From assembly GCA_963513935.1 (NCBI GenBank), contig OY740772.1, positions 16,710,098-16,774,097 on the forward strand: a stretch of DNA of 64,000 nt, written 5' to 3'. A model generated the notes under the pieces. The model was not told the origin of the DNA. It saw only the letters and a list, made by a program, of their open reading frames with translations, and did no database searches. The translations under genes were made by a program, and so were the position numbers. Source of the stretch: Aphrophora alni (lineage: Eukaryota > Arthropoda > Insecta > Hemiptera > Aphrophoridae). Shown one piece after another: positions 11,001 through 21,720 of the stretch (the stretch's first letter is position 1; the number at the start of each line of letters is the position of its first letter).

Positions 11001-11184
11001 AACACCGCGGTATACACATCTACGAAGTCTGTTGAGGCCTAGACTTAGTCAAAAAAAGTAGAGATCTACAGAATTAAGGTTCAAAAAACCTGTGTCCAAA
11101 CACAAACTTTAATCAGTCAAAACGGAGGTTGAAATTTTGATGATTACCGAACTTATTCTGTAGTTATTATTAAACCATTACTAC
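8067..11184. other. Intron sequence with a small GC-rich island
   Basis: Mostly AT-rich without recognised elements. A GC-richer patch at about 8760-8830 contains TGCGCATGCGAG, close to the NRF1 consensus, followed by CGC/GTAAGTTT, a good plus-strand donor. Near 9120-9145 a 26-bp stretch is bordered by TATTGTATCAG and GTAAGA on the plus strand. Neither is supported by a reading frame, so no gene is called. A C-run lies at 9548-9556. Confidence 0.35.
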
Positions 11185-11240
11185 CTGTACTGGCTCGAAC
11201 TGAGCCTCTTCCGAAACTGAAGACAGCTTGATGACACCGT
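11185..11240 (-). CDS. Exon 2 of unidentified gene
   Basis: A 56-bp segment with acceptor GTGTTTTGTTACAG on the minus strand and donor CAG/GTAGTA. All three frames are open in so short a piece. The frame reading GVIKLSSVSEEAQFEPVQ is chosen because it joins in phase with the exons on both sides: two leading bases complete a GAC codon from exon 1, and the exon ends at phase 0. A 1.06 kb transposon begins 34 bp upstream of its acceptor. Confidence 0.6.
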
Positions 11241-11274
11241 CTGTAACAAAACACAATTGATTGAGTGATTTATA

Positions 11275-12338
11275 CAGAGTGTCCCACGATGAGGTACACG
11301 CTTATTTGTTTTTCTATTATTAGCTTATACCTCAACCGATTCATTTGAAACTTTTTAATAAAGTTACCAAAAATGTTGTGTGAAAATCTCAACACGCTGG
11401 TGTTTATAGAAACAAAATGGCGAGATCACAAAAACAGCCGTTGAAATGAAGCACCGCTTTTGTTACGTTTGGAAAAAAACTTTTATTGCTACCAAACGCA
11501 ATTTTCTTTTAAAAGAAACTAAAAACTAATTAATTGTTTTAAAAATCAATGAAAAATAAGATTAAACAATTTATTTATTCAAACTGAAACCCATCCACAA
11601 CAATACACCTAAAAAAATATTCGTACACTCTGGTAAAGTAATTACGTCCACTCTTTTGTCCGGATCATCTTCAAGTATGTTACGGCTTTTTGTAAATCTT
11701 AATTTGGTTTTTCTTTTCGATTTTTACCACTGAAGATTTGGGCACTCCAGTTTTAAACTCTACTTTTCTATGTGATTTTGATTTACCTGGAGAACGGAGT
11801 AATGAAGCGCATATCAGTTCTTCTCTTCCCTTATAAGGAGATCGAGTGTATCTTTTTACTACGCTTACCGTTTCAACAACAAATCTATCCTCTTAATTAT
11901 TGAATGAGTGGTTGGTGGATCAACACCTGGGAAGGGAACCTTAAATTGTTTAATTGATTCTGCAACGTTATTAAAAATAATGGCCCACGCGTAACACTTT
12001 ACCATAAAACGCTCAGCTGTAAAAACCATTTTGTAATTACAAACGACAATCAAATTTTATTCAAAAGAATTAGGTTATAAATATCTGTTTTAATTGTTGT
12101 TTAATTTGAATCGAACAGCTGTTCAACAATTAAACCTGAAAGAGTAAAAGGCATAAAAGTATAGAAACTAGAAGTTGTGTTGCCGCCATTTTTTCTTCTA
12201 TAAACACCAGTGTGTTGAAATGTTCACACAACATTTTTTAATTTTTTTATTTTTTATTAAACAGTACGTATAGATTGAAAAGAATCTGTTGAGGAATTAG
12301 CAATAGAAAATCAAAGGAGTGTACATCGTGGGGCACTG
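11275..12338 (-). mobile_element. TA-flanked Tc1/mariner-type element
   Basis: The left end starts CAGAGTGTCCCACGATGAGG. The right end ends CATCGTGGGGCACTG, its imperfect complement. TA flanks both sides (11273-11274 and 12339-12340). Subterminal inverted repeats continue with CGCTGGTGTTTATAGAA and its mirror near 12196. The interior keeps an HTH remnant on the minus strand and no DDE domain. It sits in the intron just upstream of exon 2 of the minus-strand gene. Confidence 0.7.
11640..12029 (-). pseudogene. HTH segment of mariner-type transposase, truncated
   Basis: From ATG 12029 on the minus strand the frame reads MVFTAERFMVKCYAWA, then SIKQFKVPFPG and PPTTHSIIKRI, before a stop near 11865. 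After a frameshift, RSPGKSKSHRKVEFKTG and PKSSVVKIEKK follow. The order (helix-turn-helix, then a KS-rich linker, then a second helix-turn-helix-like part) is that of the N-terminus of the insect IS630/Tc1-mariner group with a DUF4817-like domain. The rest of the transposase is deleted. Stops and shifts make it non-functional. Confidence 0.5.
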
Positions 12339-12420
12339 TACTAAATTCAGACTATTTACAAATTTAATTGTCTAATACTTAGGATCACTGAATTTCTCGC
12401 TGTCATTTTAAATGTAGATA

Positions 12421-12781
12421 CAGTAGAACGTCGATAATTCGGAGGTCAAAAATCCAGACCGTCAATAATCCGGATTCGTCTCTAGCAAGAAATAAAATTG
12501 CGTACCTTTTTATAACTCAAATATGTAGTGTCTGATGTTTTTACTGTACGTTGTACACATGTTGCTGTAAATAAAATACGACACAGTGCTTGAAAAACAT
12601 GTTTTTAATTTATAGACCTTATACCCTACCTACCAATAATAGAAAATAATGCAATTTTAAAAACTTTTTTTCTCAAATAGTGCGTGCTGGCCGTTTATTA
12701 ATGTAATTTCGATAATCCGGATAATTTGATAATCCGGATGGGGTCCGGTCCCAATTAATCCGGATTATCGACGTTCTACTG
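12421..12781. mobile_element. Pogo-like MITE
   Basis: Termini CAGTAGAACGTCGATAAT and ATTATCGACGTTCTACTG are inverted, and TA flanks both ends (12419-12420, 12782-12783). The TIR continues with repeated AATCCGGAT motifs near both ends. The CAGTAGAACGTCGATAAT type of terminus is characteristic of pogo/Tigger elements in the Tc1/mariner superfamily. At 361 bp there is no coding capacity. Confidence 0.85.
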
Positions 12782-12783
12782 TA

Positions 12784-13400
12784 AGTTTACACTTGTTTTA
12801 CTGTCTGCTTCAATCAATATTGCAGTATGATACTTACCCAGCCTCCTCGTACAATATAATACAAGCAAATCCTTTAAATGCAATGCCCAAAAGTTGGTTT
12901 CTTGAGCCTTGTAGGAAATACGAGTAAATTGTATTGGTAGGTCAGGGGATCTAATCCAGTAGGCCATGTTTGTTAAAAACCGTTACACAAGTTTACTGCA
13001 CCTCGTAACATCGCTATTTTCTGGACGTCGTGTAGGTCCTATTGGTCCTCGTAGATGTGTATATATTAAAAGGTCTAGTGTGTCGGTCTTTGTGGGCCTC
13101 CAAGTTGTACTTATGTTAGTGAGCCTTCATCCGCTATATTATTGTCGGTGACTTGACCCTGCCTAATGAAGTGATATCGGAAGGTGTAGGTTTGGAAATT
13201 ACATTTGAAACAACAACTTCGCTGTATCGTCGTAGAGAGGTGGAATTGATACCATTTGTATGGTTTGTAAAAGTTTGTTTAAAACAATTAATTGTTACAC
13301 AGGTGTATATCACTAATTTCTTTACTTCGGCTAGACTCGCTACGCTCGTATCAATAGTTCAGCCTTGGAGGGCCTCGTAGTTTATATTTTTGAAAACAGA
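12784..13400 (-). repeat. Dispersed family R fragments
   Basis: Around 12830-12910 the complement reads AAACCAACTTTTGGGCATTG and then GAGGCTGGGTAAGTATCAT, a block repeated at 15080-15170, 16410-16500, 22430-22520, 28450-28490 (partial), 35070-35150 and 62750-62840. Nothing else was recognised in the rest of this stretch. Confidence 0.5.
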
Positions 13401-13408
13401 CTGTACAA

Positions 13409-13668
13409 ATGGACAGGTTTCATCTGAGCTGTGGAGTTTGGGTGCGCAGTAGGTCTAGGCAGCAGTGAGGTGGTGGGGGAAGCGGTCGCCTCAGTCTGTG
13501 TTGGGTATTGGTACTAACAAGGATGTCTGCAAGACCGCTGGATCGTGGACAGTAGTCGGCGCCGGCTGTTTCCCCTACAATGCCTCCTGTCCCCCACGCG
13601 GCCTCGAACTACAAACTTGTACCTCCCCTCCACGCGCTGCTCACAGCTCAGATGAAACCTGTCCATTT
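13409..13668. mobile_element. Small GC-rich foldback element
   Basis: AATGGACAGGTTTCATCTGA (13409) is mirrored by TCAGATGAAACCTGTCCATT at the other end (to about 13667), and the arms continue with GCTGTG/CACAGC. The interior is GC-rich compared with its surroundings. The 90-residue open frame across it has no recognisable family and is treated as chance. Confidence 0.55.
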
Positions 13669-14788
13669 ATACTTTTACCTCCGGATCTCGTAACTATACG
13701 AATATCACATTTTCAAGGGTTTGAAAATACATTTTAAATCATAACTCTGCTATTTGTAATCGTATAGAGGTGGGGTTGGTACCATTACATGCAGAATTGA
13801 AATTTGCAAATTTATAACTAATTTAGTGTGTTAAATAACACGCTAGATATGAACAAAAAAACTGTTTAAAATGGCCGCCATTTTGAGATATTCAGTTAGA
13901 TCTGAATTTCCAAAGGGCTCACTCTATGCACCTCTATACAAAATTTAATGTTTCTATTTTTACGTAGCCGCTATTTTGCTTTCGTACAGACGCCAACGAA
14001 ACGGACTGACGGCATGTCCTGAGGATGTAAAATTAAGTCAAAAACGGAGGTTTAAATTTTTATCGATTACCAAATTTCCCCTACACTGTGTACTGACGTT
14101 ATTTACAGCTAACCGTTGAATTTCTTGTCTCTCACTGACATTTTAAATGGAGATTTACTCGTGTTTTACTGTACTTGACAGGTTTAACCAGGTTTGAGGT
14201 TATGTGTTTCCATTACACAAGCAAACATAATTAATGAATTGTGTATATTGTTGAAATTAAAATCTTCTGTCAATTAGTATACAAAAAACTTGCGACATAT
14301 GGTGGTAGTTGTTATATCCCTCTCTCCTCATCTTTTCTATCATGCCTCTTTTGATCAAATCTTGTCCCATTTCGACCCCTGATAATATTAGAGTACTCGA
14401 GGACCAGGAGTCTTTATTTTATAATCTTGTCTTTCTACATTTTTTTTTTGTATTGATGACTATAGTGTGCTCATATAGAACCGTATATAAATTCATAAAA
14501 GTCGTATTAAAAATTTCAAAATGGCGGGTGTTTCAAATAGTCTTTTGTTCGTATTTTGTGTTATTCAAATTAAAACGCACTATATTAGATACAAATGTGC
14601 AGATTTCAATTCTACATGTAATGGTACGATGATAAACAGCGAAATGATGATCAAAAAAATGTAATTTCGAATCCTGATATTCGTATATTTACGAGATGTA
14701 GCAGGGCCGAATCAACGCCACAAGCTTTTTTAAATATGTATAGGTAGCGAGTCTAGTGGAGGTGAAGAAAGTGGTAGAGTTCATTTGG

Positions 14789-14969
14789 TATGTAGTGGCG
14801 CTTGATCTTCATCGGGTAAACAGGTTCCCGTCACTTTTTAGTGGTGGGGGAAGCGAGGGAGTTAGTGTTCCGCCGTCCTTTCGTCAGTGCGTTTCTAGAC
14901 AGTGTATTACGAACAGCCTCCCCACTCCAAGCCAGACCGCCCTCTCTCTCCAAGCGCCACCACATAACA
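14789..14969. mobile_element. GC-rich foldback inside R copy
   Basis: TATGTAGTGGCGCTTG at the left is mirrored by CAAGCGCCACCACATA at the right, with GTGGGGG/CCTCCCCAC pairing inside. It is inserted after the GAGGTGAAGAAAGTGG block of an R copy. It resembles the foldback at 13409 in size and base composition. Confidence 0.5.
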
Positions 14970-16027
14970 AATGAGCTATAATATTGCTAATATTGTGTAC
15001 CAATTGTTTTAAACAAACTTACTTCATAATTCGTTTACGCTTCACCCCCTTGATTTAGAAATACAATTTAAAATTTCCTACAAGCTCCAAGACACCAACT
15101 TTTGGGTATTACCTTTAGAAGATTTGTTTGTATTATTGATTGCGATAAGTACTATGGTGGCCCACATCAGTTTGTTTGAAATTTCATTAATTTAAAAAAT
15201 TCAAAATGCATCACCTTTTTTGACGTCTGTACGTAAGCACGATAGCAGTAGCACAAACATAAATATAGGAATATGAAATTTTGTATAGAGGATTATAGTG
15301 TGTTCGTAGTGATCCATATTGAAATTTAGAAAAATCAAATTTGAAGTGTCAAAATGGCGGCATTTTAAACAGTTTTTGTTCATATCTCGTGTGTTATTTA
15401 ACTTCTAACACACTAAATTAGATTAAAAAATTGGGTGCGTAGAGACTACGCGCGTTAGAAGTGAATACTTATTTAAACCCTTTTTTACCATATTAGCTTA
15501 TCGAGGTTTTAAAAGTAATATTTTTTGAAATGTAAATTTAATTATTCAAATTTAGTTATTTATTATTTTAGAAATTTAATATCATAATTATATTCGTAAT
15601 TTTGTAGTTTTATTTTTATTTGTAAACAGTAATAATATTTAAATAGGGAAAAATCAAATTTAAAAAACACATAAAAAATTTTTACCGAGATCTCGTAAAA
15701 TATCCTTTAACGTATAGGCCTAAAATATGATTTAAGAAACCTCTTGTGTGTTCTAGTAAACTACCAATATCCGTTTAATATTTTTTTTTACCGATGTCTC
15801 GTAAAATATCCTTCAACGAATAATAAATATAATATGATAAAGAAAAGCTTTTTGTGTATTCTAGTAAATTACCAAGATTTTTTAAAATTAAATTTAATGC
15901 ATAACAGCAAACCAATATATGTTCTCTACATCCAGCTGAATTAAATTTTACATAGAAAAATAATCAGCTCTTTTAATTGGATATCTCTGATGTTTACTAC
16001 TTTATTTAAGCCTCAGCTGCTAGATAT

Positions 16028-16098
16028 CGTGTCGTCATTTTCGTGACGATTTTTCCTTTCACTCGTGACGTCATTTTCGTGACGATTTTCCCTTTCAC
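16028..16098 (+). repeat. Short direct duplication
   Basis: GTCATTTTCGTGACGATTTT occurs twice in a row (at about 16034 and 16069), each followed by a CCTTTCAC box. Confidence 0.7.
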
Positions 16099-16523
16099 CA
16101 CATCGATTTAACAGCACCCAAAAAATACAGAGATTTCAAACGTGCACGTAATGGTAGCAACTTTCTACGATGAAAAATAGCGAAGTTATTGTCAAAAAAT
16201 ATAATTTCGAACCCTGAAATTCGCATAGTTACGCGATCTGGTAGAGCCGAGTCAACGATACGAGTGTAGTCTTTTTAAAATATATTGCCCGCCATATTGA
16301 ACACGAGTGGAGCGAGTTTAGTTGAGGTGAAGAAAGTAGTAATGTACACGATTACGTATCTTGTATCCCAACTGTTTTAACCAAACTACGTTTACTGGGT
16401 ACAACCCTCCCCCTTCATTATATTTAGTAGATCTATTTGTTTTACATTGTATATAGGGGCTGGGTAAGTACCATGATGGTGCTCATCAACTTCTTCGTAT
16501 TGACTAGTACTTTTAAATATTAC

Positions 16524-16649
16524 CATAACATTTTTCAGCGCCACTTAAAGTCGGCAGTTCGTTGAACTTAATGTCCTCAGGATTGTCAGCATCTCCCCAT
16601 CTCTCTTCTGCAGTTTTAGGTCTGTAAGCCGTTGGAATACAGCACAGCA
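16524..16649 (-). CDS. Exon 1 (first recognised) of unidentified gene
   Basis: A 126-bp segment with acceptor TTTACATTTGCAG on the minus strand at 16649 and donor TATG/GTAATA below 16524. Only the frame that starts after two bases stays open over the whole length with protein-like composition: IPTAYRPKTAEERWGDADN, then PEDIKFNELPTLSGAEK. One base is left over at the donor and completes GAC with exon 2. The other two frames hit stops inside. No in-frame ATG is present, so at least one exon lies further up (higher coordinates). The family is not recognised. Confidence 0.6.
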
Positions 16650-17194
16650 CTGCAAATGTAAACACAGTTCTTAGAATAATTTATTACACTTATTTATAAA
16701 ATATTTATTATATCTAAATTTTGAAGCAAAGGTCAAACCTGCGAGCGATTTATTCCCTCTCATTTTTACTTTCTCGCATTTAGGTAGTGAGAAAGTTATG
16801 TAAGGGGTCAAAAAAATCGATGTAGAGATTATTTCGGATAATTTTTCTCTTTTTGAGATTTTCTGAATTCAATAAAAGTGGTTTTTTGAATGATGCCTGT
16901 CTGGCTGTCTATCCTATGTCGAGAGTATGGGAAGTGCTCTAGAGCACAAAGGCAAGTACTCTATTAATCAAAATTGGTATTATAAGTTAATAAACGCAAT
17001 GCGTGTAAATGGGTTTACAAAATTATTTAAGTTTTGTTTTGAAATTATTTGTTATAATTTGAGTTTAAGTTACAATTGAATCTCGGGGTAAAATATTGTC
17101 TTTTTATACCGTGGCTAGCTGTAGTACTGTTAAGTTATGCTTCAAAATATTAAATTAAGAGATACAAATATCTTTAAGAACTATTTCTGAGTGG
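16650..17194. other. AT-rich stretch without recognised genes
   Basis: No element or coding segment recognised, apart from generic AT-rich sequence leading into the minisatellite. Confidence 0.4.
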
Positions 17195-17915
17195 TTAATA
17201 TAAAAAAACTATGTGGGTTATTTGTAGTGAAAAAATAGAATGATTTGTGGTGAAAAGGTGGGTTGATTTGTGGTTTAAAGATGAGGTGATTTGTGATGAA
17301 AAGAAGAGGTGATTTATGGTGAAAAGATGGATTTGATTTGTGGTGAAAAGATGGGGTGATTTATGATGAAAAGATGGGATGATTTTTTTTGGAAAGATAA
17401 GGTGATATGGTGTAAATATGGGATGATTTGTGATGAAAAAATGGGTTGATTTGTGGTGAAAAGATGGTTTTGATTTGTGATGATAAGATGGGGTGAATTG
17501 TGGTGAAAAGATAAGTGATTTTTTTTGGAAAGATAAGGTGAAAAGATGGAGTGAATTGTGATGAAAAGATGGGTTGATTTGTGATGAAAAGATGGGTTGA
17601 TTTGTGGTAAAAAGATAGGATGATTTTTTTGGAAAGATAAGGTGATATATGGTGAAAAGATGGGGTGATTTGTGGTGAAAAGATGGATTTGATTTGTGAT
17701 GAAAAGATGGATTTGATTTGTGATGAAAAGATGGGGTGATTTGTGGTGAAAAGATGGATTTGATTTGTGGTGAAAAGATGGATTTGATTTGTGATGAAAA
17801 GATGGGGTGATTTGTGGTGAAAAGATGGATTTGATTTGTGGTGGAAAGATGGATTTGATTTGTGATGAAAAGATGGGGTGAATTGTAGTGAAAAAATGGA
17901 TTTAATTTGTGGATA
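17195..17915 (+). repeat. Minisatellite, 20-23 bp unit
   Basis: About 30 imperfect copies of GATTTGTGGTGAAAAGATGG, with variants such as TTTGTGATGAAAAGATGG and GATTTTTTTTGGAAAGATAA. The G/T-rich strand is the plus strand throughout. Variant units occur in ordered blocks, suggesting growth by duplication of several units at a time. Confidence 0.9.
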
Positions 17916-18899
17916 ATTTTATAATACTGTATATTGATTTCCGTTATTAATTTTATAAGCTATGAGAATTTTTATTATTATAATTTGTAAAACTTGTTGT
18001 GTTTATACAAACAGTTGATAGGTTTTAGTCTTTTGATGATTTTAGATTCTGATGTGTGTGGATCACTGGCGGATATTTGTTGATGGAAATTGAAAATTGT
18101 AACTCGCCAAGTTCTGAAGATATATTTTGATTACCAAATATTTTGATATGGAATTCTGTAAATCATAGACGCTCTCCAATGTCTTGAATTGCCATTAAAT
18201 AATAATAATAATAATAAGAATAATAAGAATTTTCAAAATCTGCTCTAACGATTTTGATTAATTTGATGCAAGTTTAGCTTTTAAGGACCTGTATTCGTCG
18301 CTCGAAAATACGAAAACAACAAAATCGGACACTAGGCTGATGTAAAATTTAATCTCCCACAGTCACCTCTACTGATTTCGTTCAAATTTTTTTGGAATGC
18401 AATTATTTATGACCCAAACCTGTGTGCAAAATAGCGAGTAAATAAATAAATAAATAAATTTTAAAATAAATGGGTGTGAGATTAATTGGAAAAAATAAAA
18501 ATGACATCGAACGTCGTTATTAAAGAATCGACTTTAATGAAATAGGAATTACACTAAGGCAAGTTTAGTCCCTTATTTAAATATTTAAAATAACTAACTC
18601 ACCTAACTGTCGAGCGTATTTTAGGTTCAATGGTGTTTTTAAAGTCTATAAAACAGTTTACTCCATAAATCAAAGTTATTATAATGTTATTTTCGCCAGG
18701 AAAGAATTGGATTAAAAAACTAAATCAATAAAAAAATTTTGACCAAGATTAATCAAAAGTATTTTTTTTTTTTTTAAATCTAAATATTTTAAAATGAAAA
18801 CCACATGTTTAACTTTTAATTAATCTTAAAGATCTGAGAAAAAAATATTTGACTTATTTCAATATATACTAAAGAAATTGTGATACGAAAGTCTATATT
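17916..18899. other. AT-rich stretch with simple repeats
   Basis: Contains (AAT)n near 18197-18230 and (AAAT)n near 18437-18460. The segment 18380-18430 (GACCCAAACCTGTGTGCAAA) recurs at about 21140 and 48090. Two possible minus-strand exons near 18040-18120 and 18600-18725 were considered and not accepted. Confidence 0.4.
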
Positions 18900-19620
18900 T
18901 ATAAATAATATAAATAAAAGGATACAACTTCAAATCACAAAAATAAAATTGTAAATAATCATATTTCATGTCATATAATACATTAACATAAAGTCATTTC
19001 ATATCATACATCATTATAATAATTTTAATTTGTAAATATATAATGTGGCATGTGATAAAAGGAAAGTGATAATAAAAGTAAAAAGTTGTAAATGGAAAAA
19101 GGAAAAGAAGGCTGATGGTTTGGATCTTGGAAACAAGAAAACATGACAACAATAGAGATTAAAAAGTATTGAATGAACTACGCTGTTTTAAAATTTTTTA
19201 GATCCAATAATCAATGTTCAAGTTTATTAATAAAATTATAAAAAGGACTGATAAGTGTGCCATATCTTCAAATAAAATAATATATATCATTTGGTGACTG
19301 ACAACAAATCAATCAACATACATCAAACCACATTATTAGCCTTGGCCTATTTTAACTACACAAATTTTGAACTAAAAAATAAAAAGCAAAATTTCCAAAC
19401 AAACAAAATTAGAAGAATTGAATTGGACTAACGAAATAAAAGAAACATTTATATTGCGATAAATTAACTATTTGTTTAAGATTTCCAAAAGGAAAAGAAA
19501 AGGTTAGCCAAATAGAATTGCTTATAAGTATAATTTCATAATAATATTAATAGATATAAATAGTAGTAAATATCGGTTTTACCTCGTCCTCTGATTTTTC
19601 TATAAAAAAATATGAAAACA
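18900..19620 (-). repeat. Long dispersed repeat, copy 2
   Basis: Homologous to 4740-5910 and, inverted, to 45290-46010. It keeps AATTTGTAAATATATAATGT and the GGAAAGTGATAA block but lacks the adjoining mariner gene. Confidence 0.5.
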
Positions 19621-19770
19621 TTAAGTATTTATCTTGTAATCAAAGGATCAGATATATATTTGTCGCAATCAATTTTTCAAGTCCCAAAATGCATTAGTTT
19701 AATAGAAAATGAGGTAAATACTTTATTATAGAAAAATCGGAGGACGAGGTACAACCGATATTAACCTAAA
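19575..19770. repeat. Inverted repeat
   Basis: AATATCGGTTTTACCTCGTC (left) and GACGAGGTACAACCGATATT (right) are mirrors. Between them TCCTCTGATTTTTCTATAA mirrors TTATAGAAAAATCGGAGGA, and the loop is about 100 bp. Probably a small foldback element inserted in copy 2 of the long repeat. Confidence 0.7.
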
Positions 19771-20384
19771 TAGTATTGCTCAAAACAGGTTATAAATGAT
19801 TAATAATGGTTTAATCTCCATACTTTTATGTAACGATTCAAACAAACGTATTTATGTGTTATTTCTCCAAAAATGACGGTCCAAGAGTTTATAACGATAC
19901 CATAGTCCAGGTTGTAAATAAACTATCACCTCAGGTTAACCTCATCAACCACAAGATGATAGGTTGTGGTCATCACAAATAGTCATGAACACCAAACATC
20001 CCGTCGCATAGCTCATTTTAATTCATCAAACCTAACTATATACTGGGTGTAACGTAAAAAAGTGGACGGCTTATTCATTTTCGGATTATTTACATCAAAA
20101 CCAATAAAAAATGCCAAACAACATATATAGTCGAATTCCTCTTCATTTCCGTCTATCCGCCATTTTTTTTTTAAACATGTGCAGAAATAGTAAAGATATT
20201 GAGTTCAAATTTAGTATAAGTATTTTGTATGTTACGTCTTTCAAGGTAACTTTACAAAAAACTTACAAGAGACAAGAAAATTTCTTTCCTAACGACAAAC
20301 GACAAACAAAATGGTTTTCTTCTTTTTTCTGTAGGTCAAAGGATAACCAAGTTATCGACAAAAAACTAAAAACACATTTTTATG

Positions 20385-20768
20385 GGGATTGTCTACAACA
20401 ATCAAAACTAGTTTAATACCAACACAGTTATGAATTATGTTCATTTGTATTAATGGTAACCATGAAAACATATTATTATTATTTAATAAACAAATCAATT
20501 GACAAGTTTACTTTTTATTTTAGCATTAATAATAATGGAAATATGACAAATAACGCACACTGTGACACAATAACAATTGGGTCTAAGGCACAGCTACTTA
20601 AACAGCACATAACAATTATAAAATAAAGAAATGTACTACTAATTCAGCAAACCATCATTATTATAACGTTTAATTTATATTTTCTTGGTTTCCATGGATA
20701 CAAATGAACATAATTAAAAAATGTGTTGGTGTTAGACTAGTTTTAATTATTGTTGATAATCGCCAAGA
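20385..20768. mobile_element. Foldback element
   Basis: ACAACAATCAAAACTAGT with CCAACACAGTTATGAATTATG near 20395-20440 is mirrored near 20700-20765, and TTCATTTGTAT and GGTAACCATG are likewise mirrored. There is no coding capacity. Confidence 0.5.
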
Positions 20769-21056
20769 TATTGTATTCTTTACTTATGTAGAACAAAAAC
20801 TCCACATACATATTGTTATGTGTTGTGGTGTTGTAATTACTTGAACATTTGAGCCATATATGTAAAAGTGACTAGACGAGGCAAAAAAAAAAAAAAAAAT
20901 ACCGGAGTTTACATGTGTTTATATGAATTAAACCTGTAAAATAATTAACTTGTCTAATCATAATTGTGTTATTAATCAACAGTCATTTATATTATCCATC
21001 TCCATTTAGCTTTTATTTAAGTTGTCCGTAATAATAATAAAAATTAAAAAACCTAC

Positions 21057-21096
21057 CTTTGGCTGTTATAAAATGCGTAAATTTATAAAATCGTTC
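21057..21096 (-). CDS. Possible small exon upstream of exon 1
   Basis: A 40-bp piece with a strong donor (CAAAG/GTAGGT) and a weak acceptor (AAAACTGTAG). The open frame reads ERFYKFTHFITAK and leaves one base, which completes a GTG codon with exon 1 at 16649. Phase agreement is good, but the acceptor lacks a pyrimidine tract and lies at the edge of a dispersed repeat also seen near 18370 and 48055, so chance is a real alternative. Confidence 0.3.
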
Positions 21097-21316
21097 CTAC
21101 AGTTTTTCCCGAATTTTAATGTAGTATGACGTTTAATAACCCAAACCTGCGGCCAAAATCGCAAATAAATAAACTCTATTACGTCACAATTCAGGTAAGT
21201 AGTGGTTTACCCACGCGAGGCGTAGCCGAGTTACAAAAATTTAGAAACATGAACTTCGACATAAGGCACTATAGTGTGTTCATATTGAAATTCAGAAAAA
21301 TCTAATAGAAAATGTC

Positions 21317-21720
21317 AAACTGTTTTTTATTCATATCTCTTAACCTATTCAACCTATAACACATTAAACTGTTTTTTTATTCATATCTCTTAACCTATTC
21401 AACCTATAACACATTAAACTGTTTTTTTTTATTCATATCTCTTAACCTATTCAACCTATAACACATTAAACTGTTTTTTTATTCATATCTCTTAACCTAT
21501 TCAACCTATAACACATTAAACTGTTTTTTATTCATATCTCTTAACCTATTCAACCTATAACACATTAAACTGTTTTTTATTCATATCTCTTAACCTATTC
21601 AACCTATAACACATTAAACTGTTTTTTTATTCATATCTTTTAACCTATTCAACCTATAACACAATAAACTGTTTTTTATTCATATCTCTTAACCTATTCA
21701 ACCTATAACACATTAAATTA
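21317..21720 (+). repeat. Tandem repeat, about 50-bp unit, 8 copies
   Basis: Unit beginning AACTGTTTTTTATTCATATC and ending CCTATAACACATTA. Copies differ almost only in the length of the T run. The unit is a piece of dispersed family R (the TTTTTGTTCATATCTC block) expanded inside one R copy. Confidence 0.95.

Larger units (their letters stand above)
13820..16510. repeat. Cluster of dispersed family R copies
   Basis: Landmarks of the family are an ATGGCGGCCATTTTAAA block with TTTTTGTTCATATCTC, TAATTTCGAA, GTAGAGCCGAGTCAACG, GAGGTGAAGAAAGT, and finally GGGCTGGGTAAGTACCATGA. Copies at 14480-15180 and 15200-16510 run plus, and 13820-13900 runs minus. Other copies are at 21240-22520, 30720-30900 (minus), 61540-61800 and 62280-62850. 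A family Y fragment lies at 14318-14450. No protein frame is shared by the copies along their length. Confidence 0.55.
6855..16649 (-). other. Unidentified multi-exon gene (core region)
   Basis: Four splice-bordered segments on the minus strand join in one reading frame in the order 16649-16524, 11240-11185, 7601-7542 and 7036-6855. Junction phases agree at each step: a one-base overhang G joins AC to make GAC, then two phase-0 joins follow. The joined piece is about 140 residues, charged and hydrophilic. Neither a start codon nor a certain stop was found, so the gene extends beyond both ends. Introns are 4.9, 3.6 and 0.5 kb and full of transposon copies. I do not recognise the family and assign no function. 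The gene call itself is inference from frame and splice agreement, without transcript data. Confidence 0.55.

Noticed and set aside
18040..18120. Possible minus-strand exon after ATATATCTTCAG
   Set aside because: More than one frame is open, the donor is poor, and no choice fits both proposed neighbours convincingly.
18600..18725. Possible minus-strand exon (PGENNIII-, then GVNCFIDFKNTIEPK) with a strong GTGAGT donor
   Set aside because: The acceptor is weak and the phase (two bases over) does not join exon 1 directly. Linking it needs the 18.1 kb piece with a poor GTGATC donor.
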